Shown: positions 1 to 4,875 of the stretch, one piece after another
Layout: each line of letters starts with the position of its first letter
Numbering within the stretch: the stretch's first letter is position 1
DNA from: Candidatus Aenigmatarchaeota archaeon
Lineage (GTDB): Archaea; Aenigmatarchaeota; Aenigmatarchaeia; GW2011-AR5
Direction: 5' to 3'
Length of the DNA stretch: 6,228 bases
Assembly: GCA_016198645.1 (NCBI GenBank)
Contig: JACQIE010000075.1
Span: forward strand, 1-6,228
Notes under the pieces: model-generated
Told to the model about the DNA's origin: nothing
The model's database searches: none
Seen by the model: only the letters and a program-made list of their open reading frames with translations
Position numbers and translations under genes: made by a program

Positions 1-1
1 C

Positions 2-9
2 TTATATAA
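2..9 (+). promoter_or_regulatory. TATA-like box left of the MITE
   Basis: TTATATAA, centred at 5.5, predicts a transcription start near 28-32, which is the left tip of the MITE. Before the insertion it would have lain about 48 nt from the rfcL ATG. It may have served rfcL originally, may now transcribe the element as part of a long leader, or may belong to the gene left of the window. No experimental support can be read from sequence. Confidence 0.4.
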
Positions 10-18
10 GGAGTTTAT

Positions 19-27
19 TAAAAACAC
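19..27. repeat. 9-bp target-site duplication, left copy
   Basis: TAAAAACAC directly abuts the left end of the 17-bp inverted repeat and is repeated exactly at 156-164, directly abutting the right end. The match is 9 of 9 with no gap to either end, as expected of a transposition target duplication. Confidence 0.85.
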
Positions 28-155
28 GGCTTTGCACAAAAAGTTAGGATATTGGCCGCTTCTGCGCCAATATCCTGACGCGTTAGTGGGCATGAAACTG
101 TTTGAAGCGCTTCGCGCTTCGGTCAGCAGATGCCCACGACTTTTTGTGCAAAGCC
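28..155. mobile_element. 128-bp MITE (non-autonomous miniature inverted-repeat element)
   Basis: The ends are a perfect 17-bp inverted repeat, GGCTTTGCACAAAAAGT at 28-44 and its exact reverse complement at 139-155. Immediately outside both ends is a perfect 9-bp direct repeat, TAAAAACAC, at 19-27 and 156-164, which reads as a target-site duplication. The interior has no gene. It contains an 11-bp hairpin (46-56 with 66-76) and a second long hairpin (86-93 with 130-137, enclosing 104-110 with 114-120), so the whole element can fold as a three-way junction. From family knowledge, the outer GGCTTTG and the 9-bp duplication resemble IS903-type members of the IS5 family, so the mobilising transposase is probably of that kind and lies elsewhere. 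The element sits upstream of rfcL. An alternative reading is a structured RNA, because a TATA-like box (2-9) lies about 25 nt before base 30. Confidence 0.85.
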
Positions 156-164
156 TAAAAACAC
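156..164. repeat. 9-bp target-site duplication, right copy
   Basis: Exact second copy of TAAAAACAC from 19-27. It keeps the A-rich sequence that lay just upstream of rfcL before insertion, so the promoter-proximal 27-35 bp in front of the rfcL start are preserved. Confidence 0.85.
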
Positions 165-168
165 TTAA
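165..168 (+). promoter_or_regulatory. weak TATA-like site of rfcL
   Basis: TTAA within ACACTTAACC is centred 24.5 nt before the ATG at 191, the same spacing seen for nre and the small membrane protein in this window. It suggests leaderless transcription of rfcL. The site is short and weak, and no SD motif precedes the ATG. Confidence 0.4.
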
Positions 169-190
169 CCTTTCACGGCATTTTATTGTC

Positions 191-1261
191 ATGCTTACAA
201 AAAAATACGAGCCCCGTAGCGTAGATGAAATGATAGCGAATCGCGAGCATGCGCGTTCCATCGTTGCTTACATAAAAAGCTGGAAAAGGGGACAGTGCCT
301 CATGGTGCACGGGCCTGCGGGATGCGGCAAGACGCTTGCCGTGCGCTTGGCTGCGCGCGCTGTAAACGCAGAACTTGTAGAAAGCTACGCTTCGGATGAC
401 AGAAGCGCCGGGGGTGCGCAAAGCGTTGTTCAGGCTTCGTCACAGCAAAGCCTTGTCCGGCGGGGCAAAATCATATCAATAGAGGATGCGGAAACCCTTG
501 ACTCTGCGAAGGCACTGGGTGAAATAATATCAAAAAGTTCGTGCCCCGTCATAATCGTGACGGGCGATCCTTATTCGAGAAAGCTGCAAGGCGTGAGAAA
601 GTCATGCGTGCTGCTGGCGTTCCAGAAAGCCCGTTCAGACAGCATCGCGCGTTTCCTGACGCATGTGAGGGACGCAGAAAAAATGGCGTGCAGTGACGCC
701 GCTATAAGCCTGATATCACACTCGGCAGGCGGCGACGTGCGTGCGGCGCTGAACGACCTGCAGAGTGCGGGAGACGTGCGTGACAGCAGGGAGGACATAT
801 TCAACACGCTGAAAATAATATTCAAGACGCTGAACATGGAAAATGTCAATATGGCACTGAAAAACTCTTCGAAAAGCGTGGACGAGGTGCTGCTGTGGCT
901 GGAATATAACATAGCGGAAGAATACGAAAAACCGGACGAGATAGCGCGCGCTTACGACTGGCTTTCGAAGGCAGACATAACGTCGTCGCGTATAATCCGG
1001 CGGCAGGCATGGGCGCTGATGAAACAGAAGAGCGTCGCGGTCGCAGGCGTTGCGCTTTCAAAGAGCAATATGTACAGGAAGTTCTCGCGCTACTCTTTCC
1101 CGCGGCTGCAGCGCGCGAAGCAGGGCTTTCCGCTGCTTTCGCGGATGACGCACGTTTCCGAGCGAAGGCTGCGTGAATATTCTTCGCTGTTAAGTGCAAT
1201 GAAAAAGAGGCGCATGCTGCCTGAAGATGTAAGGGAAGAAGCGGACGCTCTTTTGGGATAG
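191..1261 (+). CDS. rfcL: replication factor C large subunit (clamp loader ATPase)
   Basis: This is the large subunit of the archaeal clamp loader, which with RfcS opens and loads the PCNA ring on primed DNA. The 356-residue product begins MLTKKYEPRSVDEMI, matching the family's usual KYRPxxLDDIVG opening. Walker A is GPAGCGKT (41-48), the family ASD box follows (67-69), and RKSC (136-139) lies where the SRC motif is expected. Two motifs are odd. Walker B reads ISIEDAE (95-101), so the usual DEvD is EDaE, and sensor 1 reads TGDPY (124-128) where TANDPY is typical. The protein is shorter than many archaeal large subunits (roughly 400-500 aa), so the C-terminal region is reduced. The frame stays open upstream to a TTG at 32, but that stretch is the MITE, so ATG 191 is chosen. 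The gene converges on the next minus-strand gene with 2 bp between stops. Confidence 0.9.
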   Translation: MLTKKYEPRSVDEMIANREHARSIVAYIKSWKRGQCLMVHGPAGCGKTLAVRLAARAVNAELVESYASDDRSAGGAQSVVQASSQQSLVRRGKIISIEDAETLDSAKALGEIISKSSCPVIIVTGDPYSRKLQGVRKSCVLLAFQKARSDSIARFLTHVRDAEKMACSDAAISLISHSAGGDVRAALNDLQSAGDVRDSREDIFNTLKIIFKTLNMENVNMALKNSSKSVDEVLLWLEYNIAEEYEKPDEIARAYDWLSKADITSSRIIRRQAWALMKQKSVAVAGVALSKSNMYRKFSRYSFPRLQRAKQGFPLLSRMTHVSERRLREYSSLLSAMKKRRMLPEDVREEADALLG

Positions 1262-1263
1262 CG

Positions 1264-1635
1264 CTACCCGTTCATCCATATCTTCATGTCTTCCGATTCG
1301 GTCTGCAGGAGAGAAACGTGCACGCCTGTCGGATTCGTGGCGCAGACGTCATAGTCAAGCGTGACGGCTATGCCGCGCTCTGCGCTTTGCTTCCTGAGAA
1401 GGTAAGCAAGCTCTTCCATGCTCTTGCCCATCGTCGTGCAGTCGTTGCTGTCGTCTGCGTTCTTTATGCTTTCACGAATTGAGTCGAAAAAAACCCCATC
1501 ATCGCTAAGGTGCGGTATCGCAGTATCTGTGTTCACGTATCCGCGGAATACCGAAGATATTGCAAGGAACGCGCTGGATATGACTATCGCCGAGATTATG
1601 AACCACTGGCCTTTATACCTTGACGACCTGTGCAT
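1264..1635 (-). CDS. small membrane-anchored protein with pilin-like N-terminus
   Basis: I do not recognise this 123-residue protein as a named family. The N-terminus MHRSSRYKGQWF is positively charged and is followed by one hydrophobic helix at about residues 11-30. The rest is soluble and probably outside the membrane, with Cys66 and Cys98 as a possible disulfide pair. The KGQ at 8-10 before the helix resembles archaeal class III (prepilin-type) signal peptides cleaved after the Gly, but the usual Glu five residues after cleavage is absent, so processing is only a guess. The start is fixed by a perfect GGAGG eight bases before the ATG at 1635. That SD motif lies in a duplicated piece of the upstream DUF424 gene (1613-1648). 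An open frame continues upstream to a TTG at 1725 but crosses a hairpin repeat, so I reject that longer form. Confidence 0.7.
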   Translation of the reverse strand: MHRSSRYKGQWFIISAIVISSAFLAISSVFRGYVNTDTAIPHLSDDGVFFDSIRESIKNADDSNDCTTMGKSMEELAYLLRKQSAERGIAVTLDYDVCATNPTGVHVSLLQTESEDMKIWMNG

Positions 1636-1648
1636 GTGGAAAGCCTCC
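1613..1648 (-). repeat. duplicated DUF424 3' end, copy B
   Basis: This 36-bp stretch matches the last 12 codons of DUF424 (1722-1757) at 30 of 36 positions, displaced by 109 bp. In the DUF424 frame it reads GGFPHAQVVKV then TAA, against GGVPHAQVVRV then TGA in the real gene. Three of the six differences are silent third positions, one swaps TGA for TAA, one is Lys for Arg and one is Phe for Val. The same bases now supply the GGAGG, the ATG at 1635 and the first residues of the downstream gene. Confidence 0.85.
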
Positions 1649-1650
1649 AT

Positions 1651-1719
1651 ACCCCTCGCTCGCGCAACCTGACGCACGAAGTGCGTCAGACAGCTTCGCG
1701 AGTGCGTATCCCATATTAT
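1651..1719 (+). repeat. REP-like palindromic element Y
   Basis: This insert lies between the two DUF424 tail copies. Its core is a 9-bp perfect stem (1669-1677 with 1681-1689) with a 3-base loop, inside an outer stem (1657-1664 with 1697-1704). It shares with element X (2914-2975, opposite orientation) the core pattern and the 12-bp string ATAATATGGGAT (minus strand, 1719-1708). It is non-coding and probably a small dispersed repeat. Confidence 0.6.
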
Positions 1720-1720
1720 A
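1713..1720 (-). promoter_or_regulatory. possible TATA-like box brought by element Y
   Basis: TATAATAT on the minus strand predicts a start near 1691, leaving a leader of about 56 nt before the GGAGG-led ATG at 1635. Element X carries the same A/T string in the other orientation with no suitable gene after it, so the match may belong to the repeat and not to a promoter. Confidence 0.25.
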
Positions 1721-1721
1721 C

Positions 1722-1757
1722 TCAAACCCTGACGACTTGCGCATGTGGAACGCCTCC
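1722..1757 (-). repeat. DUF424 3' end, copy A of the duplication
   Basis: These are the last 12 codons of DUF424. They are 30/36 identical to 1613-1648, with a copy-to-copy displacement of 109 bp. Both copies carry GGAGG, eight bases, then ATG in the +1 frame. Confidence 0.85.
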
Positions 1758-2018
1758 TATATTCAATACTGCTTGCTTATCAACGAAACCCTCCCTTGCC
1801 ATGAGGCTGACTATGTTTTTTCCCACGGCATTTATTATCGTTGCCTTTGCCGCAAGAGACTTCGCTTCCGACTCGGAGCAGGCGCTGCCGGAATAAAAAC
1901 TTTCTTTCACTTCCATGGTGAGCGCGTCGCCTATCAGCGTCTTCCCTATTACATCGGCATCGGCTATCGCAAGAAGCCTGTCGCCGCCGCTCTCGTAGAT
2001 ACGGTAAGAGAAATGCAT
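1722..2018 (-). CDS. DUF424 family protein
   Basis: This 98-residue archaeal protein belongs to a conserved family of unknown function. It is recognised by the pattern VIGKTL (23-28), VKESFYSG (37-44), ATIINAVGKNIV (59-70) and the hallmark C-terminus IGGVPHAQVV (87-96). Family length is about 95-105 aa, so it is complete. From comparative knowledge the gene is commonly found beside aIF2β, as here, which hints at a translation-related role, but no activity is known. A TATA-like TTTAAT centred 25.5 nt before the ATG and the lack of an SD motif suggest leaderless transcription separate from aIF2β, from which it is 75 bp away. Its last 36 bp are duplicated downstream, and its 3' end contains an internal GGAGG and ATG (1757-1742), suggesting that it once overlapped the start of the next gene. 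Confidence 0.88.
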   Translation of the reverse strand: MHFSYRIYESGGDRLLAIADADVIGKTLIGDALTMEVKESFYSGSACSESEAKSLAAKATIINAVGKNIVSLMAREGFVDKQAVLNIGGVPHAQVVRV

Positions 2019-2040
2019 GATAATGATTGTCTTTGCAGGG

Positions 2041-2046
2041 ATTAAA
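2041..2046 (-). promoter_or_regulatory. TATA-like box of DUF424 gene
   Basis: TTTAAT on the minus strand is centred at 2043.5, 25.5 nt before the ATG at 2018. This predicts a leaderless transcript. There is no SD motif before that ATG. Confidence 0.55.
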
Positions 2047-2093
2047 GTTTGTCATGTGGGTTGTAAAAAGGGTTCGTCATCAACACAATTTAC

Positions 2094-2492
2094 TCACATT
2101 CTTTTGCAGGTCTTTCGCGCGCCGCAGGCTTCGCATTTGATGATGAGTATTTTGCCTTCCTCGCTCAGGTTCGTGTCGGGCTTTCCGCACTCGCGGCAGT
2201 AGACGTATTCTTTTGCGTATTCTTCTATTTTCTGCTTGATTGCGCCGCCGGGTATCTTGCCCTGTAGCATAAGTTCGCCGCCCGGCATGCTGCCCGGAAT
2301 TGCCAGCTCCTTGAACAGGAATCTGGCAACATGCTTCGCGTCGCGGCGCAGGGATTTGGCTATGTCAGAGAAATTCCTTATAGTGGTCCGCTTTCCCGTC
2401 GCCACGTCGGCATCCGGCAGCGAAAAACGCTCTACGTTTTCGACGTGCGGCATCTTTTCCCGCGCCTTCTTCAGCATTTCCAGATAATCCAT
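2094..2492 (-). CDS. eif2b: translation initiation factor aIF2, beta subunit
   Basis: The beta subunit of archaeal IF2 binds the gamma GTPase subunit and helps deliver initiator Met-tRNA to the small ribosomal subunit. At 132 residues it has the family's normal size (about 135-140). The order is an N-terminal gamma-binding helix (MDYLEMLKKAREKM), the central alpha-beta domain with TTIRNFSDIAKSLRRDAKHV (36-55), and a C-terminal zinc ribbon with C99, C102, C120 and C123 in two CxxC pairs. Start 2492 is chosen over the upstream ATG at 2516 because MDY is the usual family start, an AGGA lies six bases before it, and ATG 2516 falls inside the likely TATA box. The gene lies 41 bp after Pop5. Confidence 0.93.
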   Translation of the reverse strand: MDYLEMLKKAREKMPHVENVERFSLPDADVATGKRTTIRNFSDIAKSLRRDAKHVARFLFKELAIPGSMPGGELMLQGKIPGGAIKQKIEEYAKEYVYCRECGKPDTNLSEEGKILIIKCEACGARKTCKRM

Positions 2493-2515
2493 AATGATTC
2501 CTGTATTCAAAGACA

Positions 2516-2521
2516 TTAATA
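2516..2521 (-). promoter_or_regulatory. TATA-like box of aIF2β
   Basis: TATTAA on the minus strand, within AAATATTAAT, is centred about 26.5 nt before ATG 2492 and lies in the short gap after Pop5. It suggests that aIF2β can be transcribed independently of the RNase P genes. Confidence 0.5.
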
Positions 2522-2533
2522 TTTGAATAATTG

Positions 2534-2899
2534 TCAGACCTGCGCGCCGGCGTCGTACTTTGACGAGGCAGAGGCTATCGTGCCGGTCACCCCCAGCACT
2601 TTCACTATCGAGCGGCTCTCCCCTATCATGGAAACGAGCGCGAGCGCCGCGCGTACCTGCTCAACGTGGGAACTGCGGCACCGCACGACGCCGCGCTGCG
2701 CCGCCTGATCATACATGTTCTCAAGCACCAGTATCTTCGCATCGGCGCAGCCGGACTGGCCAAGCAGGGAGAGAAAAGAGCCCCACATCGCTAAATTGAC
2801 GTCCTTGTACAGCACAGGCGTTTCGGATATCACTTCGAAAATCATGTAACGCTTCTTGGGGCGCATGCTTGCGGGTAGGGTCTTCGGCTCATTCACCAT
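2534..2899 (-). CDS. rnp2: RNase P protein component 2 (Pop5/Rnp2)
   Basis: Pop5 pairs with Rpp30 and binds the catalytic domain of RNase P RNA to help remove tRNA 5' leaders. The 121-residue product shows the family pattern: LPASMRPKKRYMIFEVIS (8-25), where archaeal Pop5 typically has LPxxLRxKKRYIxFEI, then RGVVRCRSSHVEQVRAAL, and a terminal VLGVTGTI. The start at 2899 follows GGAGG with six bases between. It is one of the few genes here with a strong SD motif, fitting a downstream position in an Rpp30-Pop5 transcript. The 85-bp gap to Rpp30 contains repeat element X. Identification is by motif order and by the adjacent Rpp30 gene. Confidence 0.9.
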   Translation of the reverse strand: MVNEPKTLPASMRPKKRYMIFEVISETPVLYKDVNLAMWGSFLSLLGQSGCADAKILVLENMYDQAAQRGVVRCRSSHVEQVRAALALVSMIGESRSIVKVLGVTGTIASASSKYDAGAQV

Positions 2900-2913
2900 T
2901 CATCTCCTCCGTA

Positions 2914-2975
2914 ATAATATGGGATGCGACGCGATGGAAACCGACGCGCAAAGCGCGTCATTAGAAGCTGTGGGG
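2914..2975 (-). repeat. REP-like palindromic element X
   Basis: This element fills most of the Rpp30-Pop5 gap. Its core is a perfect 7-bp stem, GACGCGC (2943-2949) with GCGCGTC (2953-2959), and a 3-base loop. ATAATATGGGAT at 2914-2925 exactly matches element Y on the opposite strand, and the next three bases match at two positions. Both elements end in a run of four C or G bases. It is non-coding and may affect message structure between the two RNase P genes. Confidence 0.6.
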
Positions 2976-2984
2976 CATTTTGGC

Positions 2985-3656
2985 TCATTCAAGTTCCATA
3001 CCCTCCCATTTCTTTCCTGAAAGCTTTGCCCGGTTCGTTTCCAGTATCTTCTGCGGCACCGTGCTCACGGAATCAATGGCATTTGCCAGTTCCATGCCTG
3101 CCATGACGCCGACTGCCGCCAGTTCGCGGCCTGCCCGCATTCCCCATTTGGTGTGGGCGCCTGACGTTATAACGATAGGAGTATTAAACTTGCGGCACAG
3201 GAACACATTCCGCTTCATGCCCTCCAGAACGCGCACGCGGTTTTTTCTATAGCTCTCGAGTATCTCACGGAAATTTATCTCTATGGCAACGTTGTTGTCG
3301 GCAGCAGCCTTTATCGCCACATGGTCAAGCCCCGAATCGTGCCTGCCGCGACCCGGATGGCACAGCACGTCAATAAGAGAATTTTCGCATGCCGCGCGGT
3401 TGACGTCATAAGTTCCGCCGGAAACCATGAGAATCTCGCACTTGTTGCGGTATTTTTGCGCTTCTTCCGCCATCTCCTGCACGTTCTTGGCTTCTATCAC
3501 GTGGCATGATACAATCTCAACGCCATCCGTCTTTTCCGTTGCGTCCGGTACAGCTATTGCCGACAGCCCCAGGCACGCAGCCATGGCCGCCATCTCTTCC
3601 GAAGTGTTCTCGCCCGTTGTGGCAACGGAGCGCACGTGCAGGTCGTAATAGTCCAT
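2985..3656 (-). CDS. rnp3: RNase P protein component 3 (Rpp30/Rnp3)
   Basis: Rpp30 is the PHP-like TIM-barrel subunit of archaeal RNase P and partner of Pop5, whose gene follows directly. The 223 residues begin MDYYDLHV, matching the family DLHVH start with the second His replaced. They then show DVLCHPGRGRHDSGLDHVAI (96-115), VAIEINF (123-129) and VITSGAHTKWGMR (162-174), the equivalents of the family's conserved His/Asn and ISSGAHSxxELR strands. Length is normal for archaea (about 210-240). No SD motif is seen, and TTTTAA on the minus strand lies 25.5 nt before the ATG, so transcription looks leaderless and starts an Rpp30-Pop5 unit separate from L15e. Confidence 0.92.
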   Translation of the reverse strand: MDYYDLHVRSVATTGENTSEEMAAMAACLGLSAIAVPDATEKTDGVEIVSCHVIEAKNVQEMAEEAQKYRNKCEILMVSGGTYDVNRAACENSLIDVLCHPGRGRHDSGLDHVAIKAAADNNVAIEINFREILESYRKNRVRVLEGMKRNVFLCRKFNTPIVITSGAHTKWGMRAGRELAAVGVMAGMELANAIDSVSTVPQKILETNRAKLSGKKWEGMELE

Positions 3657-3678
3657 AATAAATGTACGTCGGGAACGC

Positions 3679-3684
3679 TTAAAA
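3679..3684 (-). promoter_or_regulatory. TATA-like box of Rpp30 gene
   Basis: TTTTAA on the minus strand is centred at 3681.5, 25.5 nt before ATG 3656. It lies in the 75-bp gap after L15e, past that gene's 3' hairpin. Confidence 0.6.
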
Positions 3685-3703
3685 GCAGGCTACTTTCCAT
3701 AGT

Positions 3704-3728
3704 CTTCCTGCCTCGAAAGGCGGGGAAG
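3704..3728 (-). terminator. hairpin after L15e
   Basis: A stem of ten pairs (3704-3713 with 3718-3728, one bulged base and one wobble) carries a 4-base loop and begins a few bases after the L15e stop. It could terminate or protect the L15e message. No long T run follows on the minus strand, so termination is unproven. Archaeal terminators usually rely on T tracts more than on hairpins. Confidence 0.35.
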
Positions 3729-3731
3729 AAA

Positions 3732-4271
3732 CTACTGCCCGCCCTTGTGGCTTATCTGTTTTGCAACGAACTTGGAATAAACCTTTCCGCGTTTGCCCCG
3801 TTTGCCCTGCGCGGTAAGCCCGCGGAACGCGCGCCTTCTTTGCTTGGTTATCCAGTTTCGCTCTTTGTCCTTTATAACCGCGGGGTGGCTTCTGTCAACC
3901 AGAATAACCTCGAAGAACTTGTGCGTTCCCGTCTCCCCGACGTAATAAGAATTCATGACTTCCATGTTGGGATATTTGCGCACGGCGCGGGTTTCGGCTG
4001 TCGCCTGAAGGCTGTGCTTAGGCGTGAAGAACGTCCCGAGCTTTGACGGTTTTCTGGACTTTCTTGCCCTCGGCCTTATCCTGCCTCCCCTGCCTATCTT
4101 GGCGCGAACAATTATGAAGCCCTGCTTTGCCTTGTAGCCGAGGCTCCGCGCCTTGTCGGGCCGCGTCGGGCGCTCAACGCGCTCGTAGCTTTCCTCCATG
4201 GAGCGGACTATAGGCTTGTACACCAGTTTCGGCTTGTGCCAGAGTTCTTTCATATGAGCGTAGAGTCCCAT
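3732..4271 (-). CDS. rpl15e: 50S ribosomal protein L15e
   Basis: L15e is a 23S rRNA-binding protein of the large subunit, shared by archaea and eukaryotes. The 179-residue product is rich in Arg and Lys. It carries MGLYAHMKELWHKP at the N-terminus, RVERPTRPDKARSLGYKAKQGF in the first third, the basic IGRGGRIRPR, the central tract MEVMNSYYVGETGTHKFFEVI and the C-terminal RAFRGLTAQGKRGKR. Start 4271 is chosen over the ATG 12 bases upstream because the family starts with MG.Y and because GGTGAT, complementary to the 16S rRNA tail, lies five bases before it. A TTTTAA at 4302-4307 (minus) is a likely TATA box but would place the transcript start within or next to that SD motif, so either a very short leader or use of the upstream ATG is possible. 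Confidence 0.95.
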   Translation of the reverse strand: MGLYAHMKELWHKPKLVYKPIVRSMEESYERVERPTRPDKARSLGYKAKQGFIIVRAKIGRGGRIRPRARKSRKPSKLGTFFTPKHSLQATAETRAVRKYPNMEVMNSYYVGETGTHKFFEVILVDRSHPAVIKDKERNWITKQRRRAFRGLTAQGKRGKRGKVYSKFVAKQISHKGGQ

Positions 4272-4301
4272 TTTTATCACCATTAAATAAAGGGGAAAAG
4301 A

Positions 4302-4307
4302 TTAAAA
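4302..4307 (-). promoter_or_regulatory. TATA-like box of L15e
   Basis: TTTTAA on the minus strand, within GGCTTTTAATC, lies 33 nt before ATG 4271 and 21 nt before the alternative ATG 4283. The spacing is less ideal than for the neighbouring genes. Confidence 0.45.
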
Positions 4308-4407
4308 GCCAATCAGAGAAGCGCGCATATAATGGAATATGGCGCACTGTGCTATATGACGGCTTGCCGTCCATTTCCTAAGCGTCCTTGAGCAACTTAA
4401 CGCACAA

Positions 4408-4611
4408 CTATGCGTCATACAGTTCGTGGCGGGCGTTGGTAAAGGACTCTGCGCGCGGCTCGGCTTTTGGCGAGTTCGGCTTTACTACTAGGAAAAGATT
4501 CCTCGCTTCATAGAAAGTGTTGTACTTGTCGTTGTTCGGTCGCGCACTAACCCGCTCTTGCCTCTCTCGTGGTGGTTTGCGGGTTATAACATCACGGGTG
4601 GGAATAAAGGA
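4408..4611 (-). other. open frame of 67 codons without start; possible gene remnant
   Basis: The 355-bp region between L15e and the membrane protein (4284-4638) has no recognised gene, tRNA or rRNA. One minus-strand frame stays open from 4611 to a TAG at 4408 and reads like protein, for example NDKYNTFYEARNLFLVVK and later ESFTNARHELYDA, but it holds no ATG, GTG or TTG. An ATG at 4592, about 22 nt after a TATA-like TTTTTAA, is one frame off and stops two codons later. This could be a frameshifted gene, a sequencing error or chance. Also here are a 7-bp hairpin (4549-4555 with 4579-4585) and a short one (4358-4363 with 4366-4371). Confidence 0.25.
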
Positions 4612-4617
4612 TTAAAA
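4612..4617 (+). promoter_or_regulatory. TATA-like box of the two-helix membrane protein
   Basis: TTAAAA is centred at 4614.5, 24.5 nt before ATG 4639. There is no SD motif before the ATG, so the transcript is probably leaderless. The A/T run is nearly symmetrical and could also fire on the minus strand. Confidence 0.6.
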
Positions 4618-4638
4618 ACTACGTGTTATAAAGAATCT

Positions 4639-4875
4639 ATGCACAGTGCTGTGAAGATGTTCATGGGGTTGCTGCTTTTCGCGGCAGGCATGGCGTGGTA
4701 TGCCGGGCCCCTGCTCGGTTTCTTTGAAGCAGACCCTGTTTTCCACATAAGGCCGACTTACGCGTTCGCCCTGCTTTTCTCCGGACTATTCGGGCTTGCG
4801 CTCATATTCTTCGGTCTTGTGATTGCATGGGTCGAGTACGAGGACCTCCGCTGGGCAAAGAGGAAGAAAGAGTGA
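4639..4875 (+). CDS. small membrane protein, two transmembrane helices
   Basis: I do not recognise a family. The 78 residues form two hydrophobic segments, at about 6-29 and 42-65, joined by a short loop (EADPVFHIRP) and followed by a charged tail ending AKRKKE. The basic tail suggests that both ends face the cytoplasm, by the positive-inside rule. ATG 4639 is chosen because it is preceded by a TATA-like box at leaderless spacing and opens directly onto the first helix. The frame continues upstream to an ATG at 4558 through intergenic sequence, which I reject. The stop overlaps a GTG that could start a following ORF. Confidence 0.7.
   Translation: MHSAVKMFMGLLLFAAGMAWYAGPLLGFFEADPVFHIRPTYAFALLFSGLFGLALIFFGLVIAWVEYEDLRWAKRKKE

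Larger units (their letters stand above)
1613..1744 (-). other. 43-codon ORF joining the two DUF424 tails
   Basis: ATG 1744 lies in copy A eight bases after a GGAGG, exactly as the start at 1635 lies in copy B. The frame runs through the hairpin repeat and ends at the TAA of copy B, giving a 43-residue peptide whose last residues are GGFPHAQVVKV. It is most likely a by-product of the duplication: a decapitated DUF424 tail fused to a displaced start of the neighbouring gene. A translated peptide cannot be excluded because the ribosome-binding site is good. Confidence 0.3.

Noticed and set aside
32..190. N-terminal extension of rfcL from a TTG at 32 (53 extra residues)
   Set aside because: The stretch is almost entirely the inverted-repeat element plus its target duplication, and the family normally starts at the KYEPRS segment after ATG 191. 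The open frame is coincidental.
846..1199. Minus-strand ORF of 117 codons inside rfcL
   Set aside because: It is a GC-rich antisense shadow of rfcL with low-complexity Ala/Ser/Arg composition and no promoter or SD motif.
1636..1725. Longer form of the small membrane protein starting at TTG 1725 or ATG 1650
   Set aside because: The 1725 start crosses a hairpin repeat. ATG 1650 has GAGGGG only one base away, too close to act, whereas ATG 1635 has GGAGG at eight bases.
1620..2045. Plus-strand ORF of 141 codons
   Set aside because: It is antisense to DUF424, which has clear family motifs; codon pattern and context give no support.
4284..4638. RNase P RNA, SRP RNA, tRNA or rRNA in the L15e spacer
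   Set aside because: No conserved RNase P core, SRP helix-8 or T-loop sequence was seen on either strand; only short hairpins are present.
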